In this document: one piece after another, positions 35,553-44,184 of the stretch | Layout of the letters: every line of letters begins with the position of its first letter | How positions within the stretch are numbered: position 1 is the first letter of the stretch | The notes under the pieces: model-generated | Databases searched by the model: none | The model's input: only the letters and a program-made list of their open reading frames with translations | What the model was told of the DNA's origin: nothing | Program-made: the position numbers and the translations under genes | Source: Actinacidiphila paucisporea | GTDB taxonomy: Bacteria; Actinomycetota; Actinomycetes; Streptomycetales; Streptomycetaceae | Reading direction: 5' to 3' | Length of the DNA: 64,000 bases | NCBI RefSeq assembly: GCF_900142575.1 | Contig: NZ_FRBI01000009.1 | Location: forward strand, 1 to 64,000

Positions 35553-36056
35553 TTGACCATCACCGTGCCGTCGCTTCCCGCCACGGGCATCGCCCCTGAG
35601 CGGTTCAAACAGATATTCCGCAACCACCCCGCGGGCGTGGTCGTCGTCACCGTGGACGCCGGCAGCGGTCCGGCCGGCTTCACCGCGACCTCGCTCACCT
35701 CGCTGTCCCTCGAACCGCCGCTGGTGTCCTTCGGTATCGGCGTCACCGCGTCGTCCTGGCCGCATGTCGGGCAGGCCCGCAGCGCGGTGGTCAACTTCCT
35801 CGGCTCCGACCAGGAACAGCTCGCCAGGACCTTCGCCACCAGCGGGATCGACCGCTTCGCCGAGCCCACCCGGTGGCGTCGGCTGCCGGACGGCGAACCC
35901 GTGCTCGACGGGGTGACCGGCTGGCTGCGGCTCGACCTGGAACAGATCGTGCCGGCCGGCGACCACCGGGTCGTCATCGGCCGGGTCCAGGACTCCTGGA
36001 CCGGCGGTGCCCGCGCCCCGCTGGTCTTCCACGACGGCGGCTACCACTCCCTCTGA
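35553..36056 (+). CDS. Flavin reductase family protein
   Basis: A 167-aa split-barrel flavin reductase (HpaC/DIM6 type): ERFKQIFRNHPAGVVVVTVD, GFTATSLTSLSLEPPLVSFG (flavin-binding), SAVVNFLGSDQEQLARTFA, and HRVVIGRVQDSW. It supplies FMNH2, here most likely to the DszA/NtaA-type monooxygenase five genes on. The start is uncertain: TTG 35553 follows GGGGGAGA, while GTG 35448 is in frame but overlaps the leader region, and GTG 35565 is another option. It is the first gene of the operon, 72 bp before the SsuA-like gene. Confidence 0.82.
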   Translation: MTITVPSLPATGIAPERFKQIFRNHPAGVVVVTVDAGSGPAGFTATSLTSLSLEPPLVSFGIGVTASSWPHVGQARSAVVNFLGSDQEQLARTFATSGIDRFAEPTRWRRLPDGEPVLDGVTGWLRLDLEQIVPAGDHRVVIGRVQDSWTGGARAPLVFHDGGYHSL

Positions 36057-36128
36057 CCGGCCACGTATCCACACCATCCACCCGACCAGCGACCGGACGA
36101 CGATTCCGGCCTCTCACCAGGAATTCAC

Positions 36129-37196
36129 ATGAGCGCACGTCCCATCGCCCGACTCGTCCCCCGCCGGTCGTTTCTCGCCCTCGCGGGCGGAGCCGCGTTC
36201 CTCGCCGCCTGCTCCCGGAATTCGGCCGCGTCGATCGACACCGTCCCGACCCGCGGACTCCCCTCGGGGGCGCCGCCGCCCGGTACCAAACTCGCGATAT
36301 CCATTCACACCTCGCAGCTGCAACTGGCCGACTCGGGCCTGGACAAGCAATTGCCCTTCACGGTGTCGAGTTGGCCCAACCTCACCGCGGGGCCCGACGT
36401 CATCCAGGGATTCCGCGCCCATTCCATCGACCTGGCGAGCAACGCCGGAATTCCGCCGATCCAGGCCGAGGCCATCAAGGTCGGTGCCCGTATCGTCGCC
36501 GTCCAGACCCGCGACCACCCCATCTACAGCTTCGCGACCGCGCCGGGCTCCGGCGACGCCATCGCCTCGGCGAAGGACTTCCGGGGCAAGAAGATCGGCT
36601 TCTCCCAGGGCCAGGCGCAGGGCGTCGTGGTGCTGCGCGCCCTGAAGGAAGCGGGGCTGCGCAATTCCGACGTCCAGCTGATCGCGCTGCCCAGCACGCA
36701 GTTCCTGACCGCGCTGCAGTCCAAGCAGGTCGACGTGGCGCCGCTGGCCGAACCGTCGCTCACCAAATACCTGGGCCAGTACGGCAAGGACGGCGCCCGG
36801 GCGGTCGCCACCGACGTGGTCGACCTGCTGGCGATCCTGTGGGCGCCCACCGAGGTCCTCAACGACGACGCCAAGGTCGCCGCCATCCGCAGCTTCATCC
36901 CGCTGTGGGCCAAGGGCCTGGTGTGGGCCTGGGAGAACACCGACCAGTGGATCCAGAGCTACTACGTCAAGGACCAGGGCGTGTCCGCCGCGGCCGGCCG
37001 GCGCATCGTCTCCTCGCTCGAGCAGCCGCAGTTCCCGCGCAGCTGGGACAAGGCCATCGCCTGGGAGCAGGAGACGGCCGATCTGATGGCCGAGGGCGGC
37101 TTCGTACCGAAAATCAAGGCCGAGACGCTCTTCGACCGCCGCTTCGAGGGGCTCGCGGCGCGGGCCGTACCGGCGAAATATCAGGTGGCGTCATGA
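36129..37196 (+). CDS. ssuA: SsuA-like ABC substrate-binding lipoprotein
   Basis: A 355-aa periplasmic-type binding lipoprotein with a twin-arginine signal (VPRRSFLALAGGAAFLAAC, lipobox LAAC at about Cys28). The mature part has the SsuA/TauA/NMT1 fold: SSWPNLTAGPDVIQGFRAHSIDLASNAGIPP, then SAKDFRGKKIGFSQGQAQGVVVLRAL and QVDVAPLAEPSL. It should capture an organic sulfonate or related sulfur compound outside the membrane and deliver it to the permease. Its stop overlaps the permease start (ATGA), so the two are coupled. Confidence 0.85.
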   Translation: MSARPIARLVPRRSFLALAGGAAFLAACSRNSAASIDTVPTRGLPSGAPPPGTKLAISIHTSQLQLADSGLDKQLPFTVSSWPNLTAGPDVIQGFRAHSIDLASNAGIPPIQAEAIKVGARIVAVQTRDHPIYSFATAPGSGDAIASAKDFRGKKIGFSQGQAQGVVVLRALKEAGLRNSDVQLIALPSTQFLTALQSKQVDVAPLAEPSLTKYLGQYGKDGARAVATDVVDLLAILWAPTEVLNDDAKVAAIRSFIPLWAKGLVWAWENTDQWIQSYYVKDQGVSAAAGRRIVSSLEQPQFPRSWDKAIAWEQETADLMAEGGFVPKIKAETLFDRRFEGLAARAVPAKYQVAS

Positions 37197-38080
37197 CCGA
37201 CATCCTGCCCCAGGTGCGGACGGCCGAGCCCGCCGCCAAGGACCGTGCCCAGCCGTTCCCCACCGTACGGGAGCTTCGGCCCGCCACCACGGCGACCGGC
37301 ACCCGGCGGCGGCTCGGCCCCGGGAAGGCCGTCCCCTTCGCCCGGCTGACCGGTCCCGTGCTGGTCGTGCTGATCTGGTGGGCCGCCTCCGCCACCGGCT
37401 ATCTCGACCCGCGCATCCTGTCGGGACCCGGCGCCGTCGCCTCCACCGCCGCGGACCTGATCAAGAGCGGGCGGTTGCAGAGCAATGTGGCCGTCTCGCT
37501 GCAACGCGCCGGGCTCGGCCTGCTGTTCGGGGTGCTCGCCGGCGTGCTGCTCGCGGTCGCCGCGGGCCTCAGCCGGGTCGGCGAGTACCTGCTCGACGGC
37601 ACCCTCCAGGTCAAGCGGGCCATCCCGTCGCTCGCCCTGCTGCCGCTGATGATCCTCTGGCTCGGCATCGGCGAGGAGATGAAGGTGACCCTGATCGCGC
37701 TGGGGGTCACCGTCGTCGTCTACATCAACACCTACGCCTCGCTCACCGGCATCGACCGCAGGTACGTGGAGCTGGGCGAGAGCCTGGACCTGAGCCGGCT
37801 GCAGTTCATCCGCAAGGTGGTGGTCCCCGGCGCGCTGCCCGGCTTCTTCGTCGGCCTGCGCCTCGCGGTCACCGCGTCCTGGCTCGGCCTGGTGGTCGTC
37901 GAGCAGGTCAACGCCACCAAAGGCCTCGGCTACATGATGTTCCAGGCCCAGCTCTACGCCCAGTCCGACGTGATCATCGTCGGCCTGGTCGTCTACGGAG
38001 TCTTCGGATTCGTGTCGGACGCGCTGGTGCGCGCCGCGGAACGGAGGGTGCTGTCATGGCGACGCACACTGGCGGACTGA
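37193..38080 (+). CDS. ssuC: SsuC-like ABC transporter permease
   Basis: A 295-aa BPD-transporter permease with about six helices: TGPVLVVLIWWAASATGYLDP, LLFGVLAGVLLAVAAGL, ALLPLMILWLGIGEEMKVTLIALGVTVVVYINTY, and a cytoplasmic EAA-like loop VPGALPGFFVGLRLAVTASWLGLVVVEQV. A 40-residue polar N-terminal tail precedes helix 1. It forms the membrane channel with the ATPase at 38056 and receives substrate from the SsuA-like lipoprotein. ATG 37193 overlaps the previous stop. Confidence 0.87.
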   Translation: MTDILPQVRTAEPAAKDRAQPFPTVRELRPATTATGTRRRLGPGKAVPFARLTGPVLVVLIWWAASATGYLDPRILSGPGAVASTAADLIKSGRLQSNVAVSLQRAGLGLLFGVLAGVLLAVAAGLSRVGEYLLDGTLQVKRAIPSLALLPLMILWLGIGEEMKVTLIALGVTVVVYINTYASLTGIDRRYVELGESLDLSRLQFIRKVVVPGALPGFFVGLRLAVTASWLGLVVVEQVNATKGLGYMMFQAQLYAQSDVIIVGLVVYGVFGFVSDALVRAAERRVLSWRRTLAD

Positions 38081-38907
38081 CCGCACCGCGCCCGGCGGTC
38101 CGCGCCGCCGCGGTCCGCACCACCCGCCTGGTGCGCTCCTTCGGCGACCGGGACGTGCTCAAGGGAATCGACCTGACCCTGGGCCAGGGCGAGTTCACCG
38201 CGCTGCTGGGCCGCAGCGGCTCCGGCAAGTCCACCCTGCTGCGCGCGGTCGCCCGGCTCGACCACGGGGTCGCGGGCTCCGGCGAACTGCACGTGCCGGA
38301 GCGGGTGTCGCTGTCCTTCCAGGACTCCCGGCTGCTGCCCTGGCTGCGGGTGCTGGACAACGTGGTGCTCGGCGTGCGCGGCAGGGACGCCAAGGAGCGC
38401 GGCGCCAAGGCGCTGGCCGAGGTCGGCCTCGAAGGGCGCGAGCGGTCCTGGCCGCACGAGCTCTCCGGCGGCGAGCAGCAGCGCGCCGCCCTGGCCCGCG
38501 CCCTGGTCCGCGATCCCGAACTGCTGCTGGCCGACGAGCCGTTCGGGGCACTGGACGCCCTCACCCGGATCAGGATGCACGACCTGCTGCGGGAGCTGTA
38601 CGAGCGGCACCGTCCTGCGGTGCTGCTGGTCACCCACGACGTGGACGAGGCCGTCGAACTGGCCGACCGCGTGCTGGTCCTGGAGGACGGTCGGATCGCG
38701 GTCGACCTGGCGGTGGACCTGCCGACCCCGCGCAGCCGCCGCGACCCGCGCTTCCAGGAATACCGCGACACGCTGCTCGCCGCGCTCGGCGTGCACCAGC
38801 CCGACGGCTCCGCCGACCCGGTACACCCCGACCCGCAGCCCGCCGACCTCCCCGCTCCGGGCGGGCGCCCGCTCAAGGACAAGGACCCCCATGACCCGCA
38901 GGACTGA
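38056..38907 (+). CDS. ssuB: SsuB-like ABC transporter ATP-binding protein
   Basis: A 283-aa ATPase: Walker A GRSGSGKST, Q-loop LSFQDSRLLPW, signature LSGGEQQRAALARAL, Walker B ELLLADEPFGALDAL and H-loop LLVTHDVDEAVEL. The short ATP domain followed by a 55-residue acidic/Pro-rich tail fits SsuB/TauB. ACGGAGGG lies before ATG 38056. It overlaps the permease by 25 bp and the monooxygenase by 17 bp; the coupling indicates one import-and-cleave module. Confidence 0.88.
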   Translation: MATHTGGLTAPRPAVRAAAVRTTRLVRSFGDRDVLKGIDLTLGQGEFTALLGRSGSGKSTLLRAVARLDHGVAGSGELHVPERVSLSFQDSRLLPWLRVLDNVVLGVRGRDAKERGAKALAEVGLEGRERSWPHELSGGEQQRAALARALVRDPELLLADEPFGALDALTRIRMHDLLRELYERHRPAVLLVTHDVDEAVELADRVLVLEDGRIAVDLAVDLPTPRSRRDPRFQEYRDTLLAALGVHQPDGSADPVHPDPQPADLPAPGGRPLKDKDPHDPQD

Positions 38908-40276
38908 CCGCAAACCGATGCACCTCAACGCGTTCCTGATGTCGGTCGGGCACCACGAGGCGGCCTGGCGGCTGCCGGAGAGCCCCGCCTCCGGCGGCAC
39001 CGACATCGCGCACTACCAGAACCTCGCGCGGATCGCGGAACGCGGCAAGCTCGACTCGCTGTTCCTGGCCGACAGCCCCGTCCTGATGGGCGACCCGGGG
39101 CGCCGCCCCGCCAACAAGCTGGAACCCACCGTGCTGCTGACCGCGCTCGCCGCCGTCACCGAGCACATCGGGCTGATCGCCACCGCCTCCACCAGCTACA
39201 ACGAGCCCTACAACCTGGCCCGCAGGTTCGCCTCCGTCGACCACGTCTCCGGCGGCCGCGCCGGCTGGAACATCGTCACCACCGCGGGCGCCGACGCCGC
39301 CCGCAACTTCGGCCTCGACGACACCCCGCTGCACCACGACCGCTACCTGCGGGCCGCCGAGTTCGTGGACGTCGCCACCAAGCTGTGGGACAGCTGGGCC
39401 GACGACGCGGTCATCGCCGACAAGGAGTCGGGCGTCCACGCCCGCGCCGACCGGGTGCGCAAGTTCGAGCACAAGGGTACGTATTTCAGGGTGGACGGAC
39501 CGCTGAACGTACAGCGCTCCCCGCAGGGCTACCCACTGCTGGTGCAGGCCGGTTCCAGCGAGGACGGCAAGGACTTCGCCGCCCGCTACGCCGAGGCGGT
39601 CTTCACCGCGCAGCAGACCCTTGAAGAGGCCATCGCCTTCGCCAAGGACGTCAAGCAGCGCGCCGTCGGCTTCGGCCGCGACCCCGAGGGCATCAAGATC
39701 CTGCCCGGCATCGTGCCCGTCATCGGCGACACCGAGGAGCAGGCGCGGGCCCTGGACGACGAGCTGGACCGGCTGATCCGGCCCGAGTTCGCGGTCACGC
39801 AGCTGTCCAAGACGCTGCGCGTCGACCCGGCGACGCTGGACCTGGACCGCGAACTCCCCGACGACATCCCCTCCGAGGACGAGATCGAGGGCGCCAAGAG
39901 CCGCTTCACCCTCATCGTGGAGCTGGCCAGGCGCGAGCGGCTGACCGTACGGCAGCTGATCGGCCGGCTGGGAGGCGGGCGCGGCCACCGCACCTTCGCG
40001 GGCACCGCCGAGCAGGTCGCCGACACCATCGAGCACTGGTACGCCGCGGGCGCCGCGGACGGCTTCAACATCATGCCCGCGGTGCTGCCGTCAGGACTCG
40101 AGCTGTTCGTGGACCGGGTGGTGCCGATCCTCCAGGAGCGCGGCCTGTTCCGCACCGAGTACACCGGCCGCACCCTGCGCGAGCACTACGGGCTGCCGCG
40201 CCCCGCCAACCGCCTCTTCGACACCGTCGACGCCAGTGCCGGGCACCTCGGCATCGCACTCTCGGAGGTTTCGTGA
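38891..40276 (+). CDS. NtaA/SnaA/DszA-family FMN-dependent monooxygenase
   Basis: A 461-aa bacterial-luciferase-fold monooxygenase of the NtaA/DszA branch. It shows MHLNAFLMSVGHHEAAWRLP, KLDSLFLADSP, TEHIGLIATASTSYNEPY, the long DHVSGGRAGWNIVTT, and PLLVQAGSSEDGKDFAARYAE. These enzymes use FMNH2 and O2 to cleave C-S, C-N or similar bonds in sulfones, sulfonates or aminopolycarboxylates. With an Ssu-type importer and a flavin reductase in the same operon, an organosulfur substrate is likely. It begins inside the end of the ATPase gene, and its stop overlaps the next gene (GTGA). Confidence 0.87.
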   Translation: MTRRTDRKPMHLNAFLMSVGHHEAAWRLPESPASGGTDIAHYQNLARIAERGKLDSLFLADSPVLMGDPGRRPANKLEPTVLLTALAAVTEHIGLIATASTSYNEPYNLARRFASVDHVSGGRAGWNIVTTAGADAARNFGLDDTPLHHDRYLRAAEFVDVATKLWDSWADDAVIADKESGVHARADRVRKFEHKGTYFRVDGPLNVQRSPQGYPLLVQAGSSEDGKDFAARYAEAVFTAQQTLEEAIAFAKDVKQRAVGFGRDPEGIKILPGIVPVIGDTEEQARALDDELDRLIRPEFAVTQLSKTLRVDPATLDLDRELPDDIPSEDEIEGAKSRFTLIVELARRERLTVRQLIGRLGGGRGHRTFAGTAEQVADTIEHWYAAGAADGFNIMPAVLPSGLELFVDRVVPILQERGLFRTEYTGRTLREHYGLPRPANRLFDTVDASAGHLGIALSEVS

Positions 40277-43200
40277 CGGGCTGTAGAACGACCACCTCCG
40301 GGCCGGCCGCCACCGCGGCCGGCCCGGCCGTGCCGCCTCCCGGCTGGGTCCGCCGGCTGGGCGGCTACTGCCTGCGGCACCGGGGCGACCTGCTCGCCGC
40401 CTTCACCGGGGCGGTGGTCGCCGCGGTCGCCACCGCGGTGCTGCCGCTGGTCCTGCGGCATGTGGTCGACGCCGTCGCGGGAGGCGCCGGCGGCCCGCTC
40501 GGCTGGTGGATCGCGCTGCTCGCCGGACTCGGCCTGGCCCGGTTCGCGGCCGGCTACACCCGCCGCTACCGGGCCGGCCGGCTGTCGCTCGGGGTGCAGT
40601 ACGACCTGCGCAACGACGCCTTCGCGGCACTGCTGCGGCTCGGCGGCGCCCAGCAGGACGACCTGCGCACCGGGCAGATCGTCAGCCGCTCCATCTCCGA
40701 CATCACCCTGATCCAGACGCTGCTGCAGTTCCTGCCGAACATGACAGGCAACGCCCTGATGTTCCTGGTCTCGCTGGTCTTCATGGCGCTGCTGTCCCCG
40801 CTGCTGACCGTGGTGGCGCTGGTCGTCGGCCCGTTGCTGTGGCTGATCGCGCTGCGCAGCCGCAAGGACCTCTTCCCGGCGAACTGGCACGCGCAGCAGG
40901 AGGCCGCCGAGGTCGCCTCCACCGTCGAGGCCGCCGTCAGCGGTGTCCGGGTCGTCAAGGGCTTCGGGCAGGAGCAACGCGAACTGGCGGGCCTGGAAGG
41001 CAAGGCCAGGCTGCTGTTCTCCTCACGGCTGCGGGTGGTGCGCTACACCAGCCGCTACACGCCCGCGCTGCAGGCCGTCCCCGCACTCGGTCAGGTCGCG
41101 GTGCTCGCGCTGGGCGGCTGGCTCGCCCTGCACGGCCGGATCTCGCTCGGCACCTTCCTCGCCTTCACCAGCTACCTCGGCTCGTTCGTCACCCCGGTCC
41201 GCCAGGTCGCCACCCTGCTCACCGTCTGGCAGCAGGCCAGGGCGGGCACCGAACGCGTCCTGGAAGTCATCGACGAGGCCCCGGCCGTCACCGACGCCCC
41301 CGGCGCCGCCGACCTGCCCGCCGGACCACCCGCGCTGAGCTGGCAGGACGTCACGTTCGGGTACGGCAACGGGCGCCAGCCGCTGCTGCGCGGTTTCACC
41401 CTCGACATCGCGCCCGGCGAGACGGTCGCCCTCATCGGCCCGGCAGGCTCCGGCAAGTCCACCGCCGCCGCCCTGCTGCCGCGCTTCTACGACGTCGCGT
41501 CCGGCTCCGTGAAGGTCGGCGGCACCGACGTGCGCGACCTGCGGCTCGACTCGCTGCGCGGCGCCATCGGCTACGTCTTCGAGGAGAGCCTGCTGCTGTC
41601 CGACACCGTGCGGGCCAACATCGCCTACGGCGACCCCGACGTGTCCGACGAGCGGATCGCCCGGGCCGCCCGGACAGCCCGCGCCGACGAATTCGTCGGA
41701 GGGCTGCCGCAGGGCTACGACACCGTCGTCGGCGAGCAGGGCCTGACCCTGTCCGGCGGGCAGCGGCAGCGCGTCGCACTGGCCCGCGCCCTGCTCGGCG
41801 ACCCGGCCGTGCTGATCCTCGACGACGCCACGTCCGCGATCGACGCCCGCGTGGAGTCCGAGATCCACACCGGCCTGCGCACCGCGACCCGCAGGCCCAC
41901 CACCCTGATCGTCGCGCACCGCAGGTCCACCCTCGAACTCGCCGACCGCATCGCCGTACTGGACGGCGGCCGGGTGGTCGACACCGGCACCATGGACGAA
42001 CTGCGCTCCAGATCCGCGCTCTTCCGCAGCCTGCTGTCCGCCGCCGAGGTCACCGAACCCGCACCGGCCGGCGCCGCGGCGCCCGCCGAGCACGTACCGG
42101 ACGCCGGGGACGAGCCGGCGCTGCCCGCCGTGACCGCCCGCCTGTGGCGGCGTACCGCCACGCCCGCGGGCCGGCGCAGCGACGACGCCGACCTCAAGGC
42201 CGCCCAGGCGATGGCCATCAGCTCCGCCACCGCGGGCCGCGGCCGCGGCGGGCCCGGCGCCTCCGTGCTCGGCGCCGCACCGCCCACCCCCGAACTGCTC
42301 GACGGGCTCGCCAGGATGCCGCTGCCCGACGCCGACCCCGACGTGCCCGCCGGCCAGACCAGGGCCGCGGACCCGCACTTCGGACTGCGGGCGCTGATCC
42401 GCCCCTTCCGCCTGCCACTGCTGCTCGGGCTGCTGCTGGTCGCCGCGGACGCCGTCGCGCAGATAGCGGTGCCCATCCTGGTCAGGCACGGCGTCGACAA
42501 CGGCGTCGCCCGGCACTCCGGCGCCGCCCTGCTGGCCGCCGCGGGCGCGGCCGCCGCCGTCGTCGGCGCCGACTGGGTCGTCGGCGTCGCCCAGACGCGC
42601 ACCACCGGACGTACCGGCGAACGCCTGCTCTACACGCTGCGGGTGAAGACCTACGCGCAGCTCCAGCGGCTCGGCCTGGACTACTACGAGCGCGAGCTGG
42701 GCGGCCGGATCATGACGCGGATGACGACCGACGTCGACGCGCTGTCCAACTTCCTGCAGACCGGCCTGATCACCGCGGTCGTCAGCCTGCTGACCGTGGT
42801 CGGCGTCCTGGTCACCCTGCTGGTCATCGACGCGGGCCTGGCCGTCGTGCTGCTGTGCGCGCTGCCGCTGCTGATCGGCGGCACCGCGCTCTTCCGCCGC
42901 CGCTCGGTGCCCGCCTACCACGAGGCCAGGGAACGCATCAGCGCCGTCAACGCCTGCCTCCAGGAGAACGTCACCGCCATCCGCGTCACCCAGGCCTTCC
43001 GCCGCGAGGAGCGCAACGCCCGCGACTTCGCCGCGCTCGCCTGGGCCTTCCGCGACTCCCGGCTGCGCGCCCAGCGCTACATCGCCACCTTCTTCCCCTT
43101 CGTGGAACTGCTCGGCGTGCTGTCCGCCGCCGCCGTCCTCGCCGTCGGCGCGGGCCAGGTCCGCTCCGGGGCGCTCACCGCCGGCACCCTGATCGCCTTC

Positions 43201-44184
43201 CTCCTCTACGTCGACCTGTTCTTCTCCCCGATCCAGCAGCTCTCCCAGGTCTTCGACGGCTACCAGCAGGCCGTGGTGGGCCTCGGCCGGCTGCGCACCC
43301 TGATGCGTACCCCCACCGGCACCCCGGCGGCCGCCTCCCCCCTGCCGGTCACCGCCCTGCGCGGCGAGATCGCCTTCGACCGGGTGTCGTTCGGCTACGC
43401 GGGCGGCGGCGGCCAGGAGGTGCTGCACGGCGTCTCGCTGCGGATCGCCCCCGGCGAGACCGTCGCCCTGGTCGGAGCCACCGGCGCCGGCAAGTCCACC
43501 GTGATGAAGCTCATCGCCCGCTTCTACGACCCCACGTCCGGCGCGGTCCTGGTCGACGGGCACGACCTGCGCGGCCTCGACCTCGCGGCATTCCGCGCCA
43601 GGCTCGGCGTGGTGCCGCAGGAGGCGCACCTCTTCAGCGGCACCGTCAGGGACGCCATCGCCTACGGCCGCCCCGGCGCCTGCGACGCCGAGGTGGAGGC
43701 CGCCGCCCGCGCGGTCGGCGCCCACGACATGGTCGCCGCGCTGCCGCTCGGCTACCTCCAGCCGGTCGGCGAACGCGGCAGGAACCTGTCCGCGGGTCAG
43801 CGCCAGCTGATCGCACTGGCCCGCGCCGAAATGGTCGACCCCGACATCCTGCTGCTCGACGAGGCGACCGCCTCGCTGGACCTGGCCACCGAGAGCCGCG
43901 TCGCGACCGCCACCGACGCGCTGACCCGGCGGCGCACCACGCTGGTCGTCGCCCACCGGCTGACCACCGCCGCCCGCGCCGACCGGGTCGTGGTCATCGA
44001 CCGCGGCACCGTGGTCGAGACGGGTACGCACACCGCGCTGCTTGCCGCGCAGGGCCCTTACCGCAGGCTCTGGGACGCCTTCCGGCAGACCGGCGCGTCC
44101 GCCGGCGTCGACCAGCTGGCCCCCGCCGCGGCGCTCCGCCCCGACCCCACCCCCGACCATCTCGTCAACGGGAGAGCACGATGA
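40273..44184 (+). CDS. Fused heterodimer-type ABC exporter (two TMD-NBD halves in one chain)
   Basis: A 1303-aa protein containing two complete exporter halves. Half 1: TMD residues about 20-320, NBD about 355-590 with Walker A IGPAGSGKST, signature LSGGQRQRVALAR, and Walker B LILDDATSAID. Half 2: TMD about 700-1000, NBD about 1030-1265 with VGATGAGKST, signature LSAGQRQL, and LLLDEATASLD. In half 1 the catalytic Glu is Asp (LDD) and the Q-loop Gln is Glu (VFEES), so only one ATP site is canonical, as in BmrCD/TM287-288 heterodimers. A 110-residue linker joins them. GTG 40273 overlaps the monooxygenase stop. It exports a lipophilic compound or toxic intermediate. Confidence 0.9.
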   Translation: MTGCRTTTSGPAATAAGPAVPPPGWVRRLGGYCLRHRGDLLAAFTGAVVAAVATAVLPLVLRHVVDAVAGGAGGPLGWWIALLAGLGLARFAAGYTRRYRAGRLSLGVQYDLRNDAFAALLRLGGAQQDDLRTGQIVSRSISDITLIQTLLQFLPNMTGNALMFLVSLVFMALLSPLLTVVALVVGPLLWLIALRSRKDLFPANWHAQQEAAEVASTVEAAVSGVRVVKGFGQEQRELAGLEGKARLLFSSRLRVVRYTSRYTPALQAVPALGQVAVLALGGWLALHGRISLGTFLAFTSYLGSFVTPVRQVATLLTVWQQARAGTERVLEVIDEAPAVTDAPGAADLPAGPPALSWQDVTFGYGNGRQPLLRGFTLDIAPGETVALIGPAGSGKSTAAALLPRFYDVASGSVKVGGTDVRDLRLDSLRGAIGYVFEESLLLSDTVRANIAYGDPDVSDERIARAARTARADEFVGGLPQGYDTVVGEQGLTLSGGQRQRVALARALLGDPAVLILDDATSAIDARVESEIHTGLRTATRRPTTLIVAHRRSTLELADRIAVLDGGRVVDTGTMDELRSRSALFRSLLSAAEVTEPAPAGAAAPAEHVPDAGDEPALPAVTARLWRRTATPAGRRSDDADLKAAQAMAISSATAGRGRGGPGASVLGAAPPTPELLDGLARMPLPDADPDVPAGQTRAADPHFGLRALIRPFRLPLLLGLLLVAADAVAQIAVPILVRHGVDNGVARHSGAALLAAAGAAAAVVGADWVVGVAQTRTTGRTGERLLYTLRVKTYAQLQRLGLDYYERELGGRIMTRMTTDVDALSNFLQTGLITAVVSLLTVVGVLVTLLVIDAGLAVVLLCALPLLIGGTALFRRRSVPAYHEARERISAVNACLQENVTAIRVTQAFRREERNARDFAALAWAFRDSRLRAQRYIATFFPFVELLGVLSAAAVLAVGAGQVRSGALTAGTLIAFLLYVDLFFSPIQQLSQVFDGYQQAVVGLGRLRTLMRTPTGTPAAASPLPVTALRGEIAFDRVSFGYAGGGGQEVLHGVSLRIAPGETVALVGATGAGKSTVMKLIARFYDPTSGAVLVDGHDLRGLDLAAFRARLGVVPQEAHLFSGTVRDAIAYGRPGACDAEVEAAARAVGAHDMVAALPLGYLQPVGERGRNLSAGQRQLIALARAEMVDPDILLLDEATASLDLATESRVATATDALTRRRTTLVVAHRLTTAARADRVVVIDRGTVVETGTHTALLAAQGPYRRLWDAFRQTGASAGVDQLAPAAALRPDPTPDHLVNGRAR

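Noticed and set aside
41023..44160. A 1045-codon open frame antisense to the fused ABC exporter
   Set aside because: No recognisable domain and an Asp/Gly/Gln-rich composition typical of antisense frames in GC-rich genes.
40506..44180. A long plus-strand frame overlapping the exporter and continuing into the AKR
   Set aside because: Only the AKR part (from 44181) has homology; the rest is Arg/Pro-rich out-of-frame translation of the exporter.
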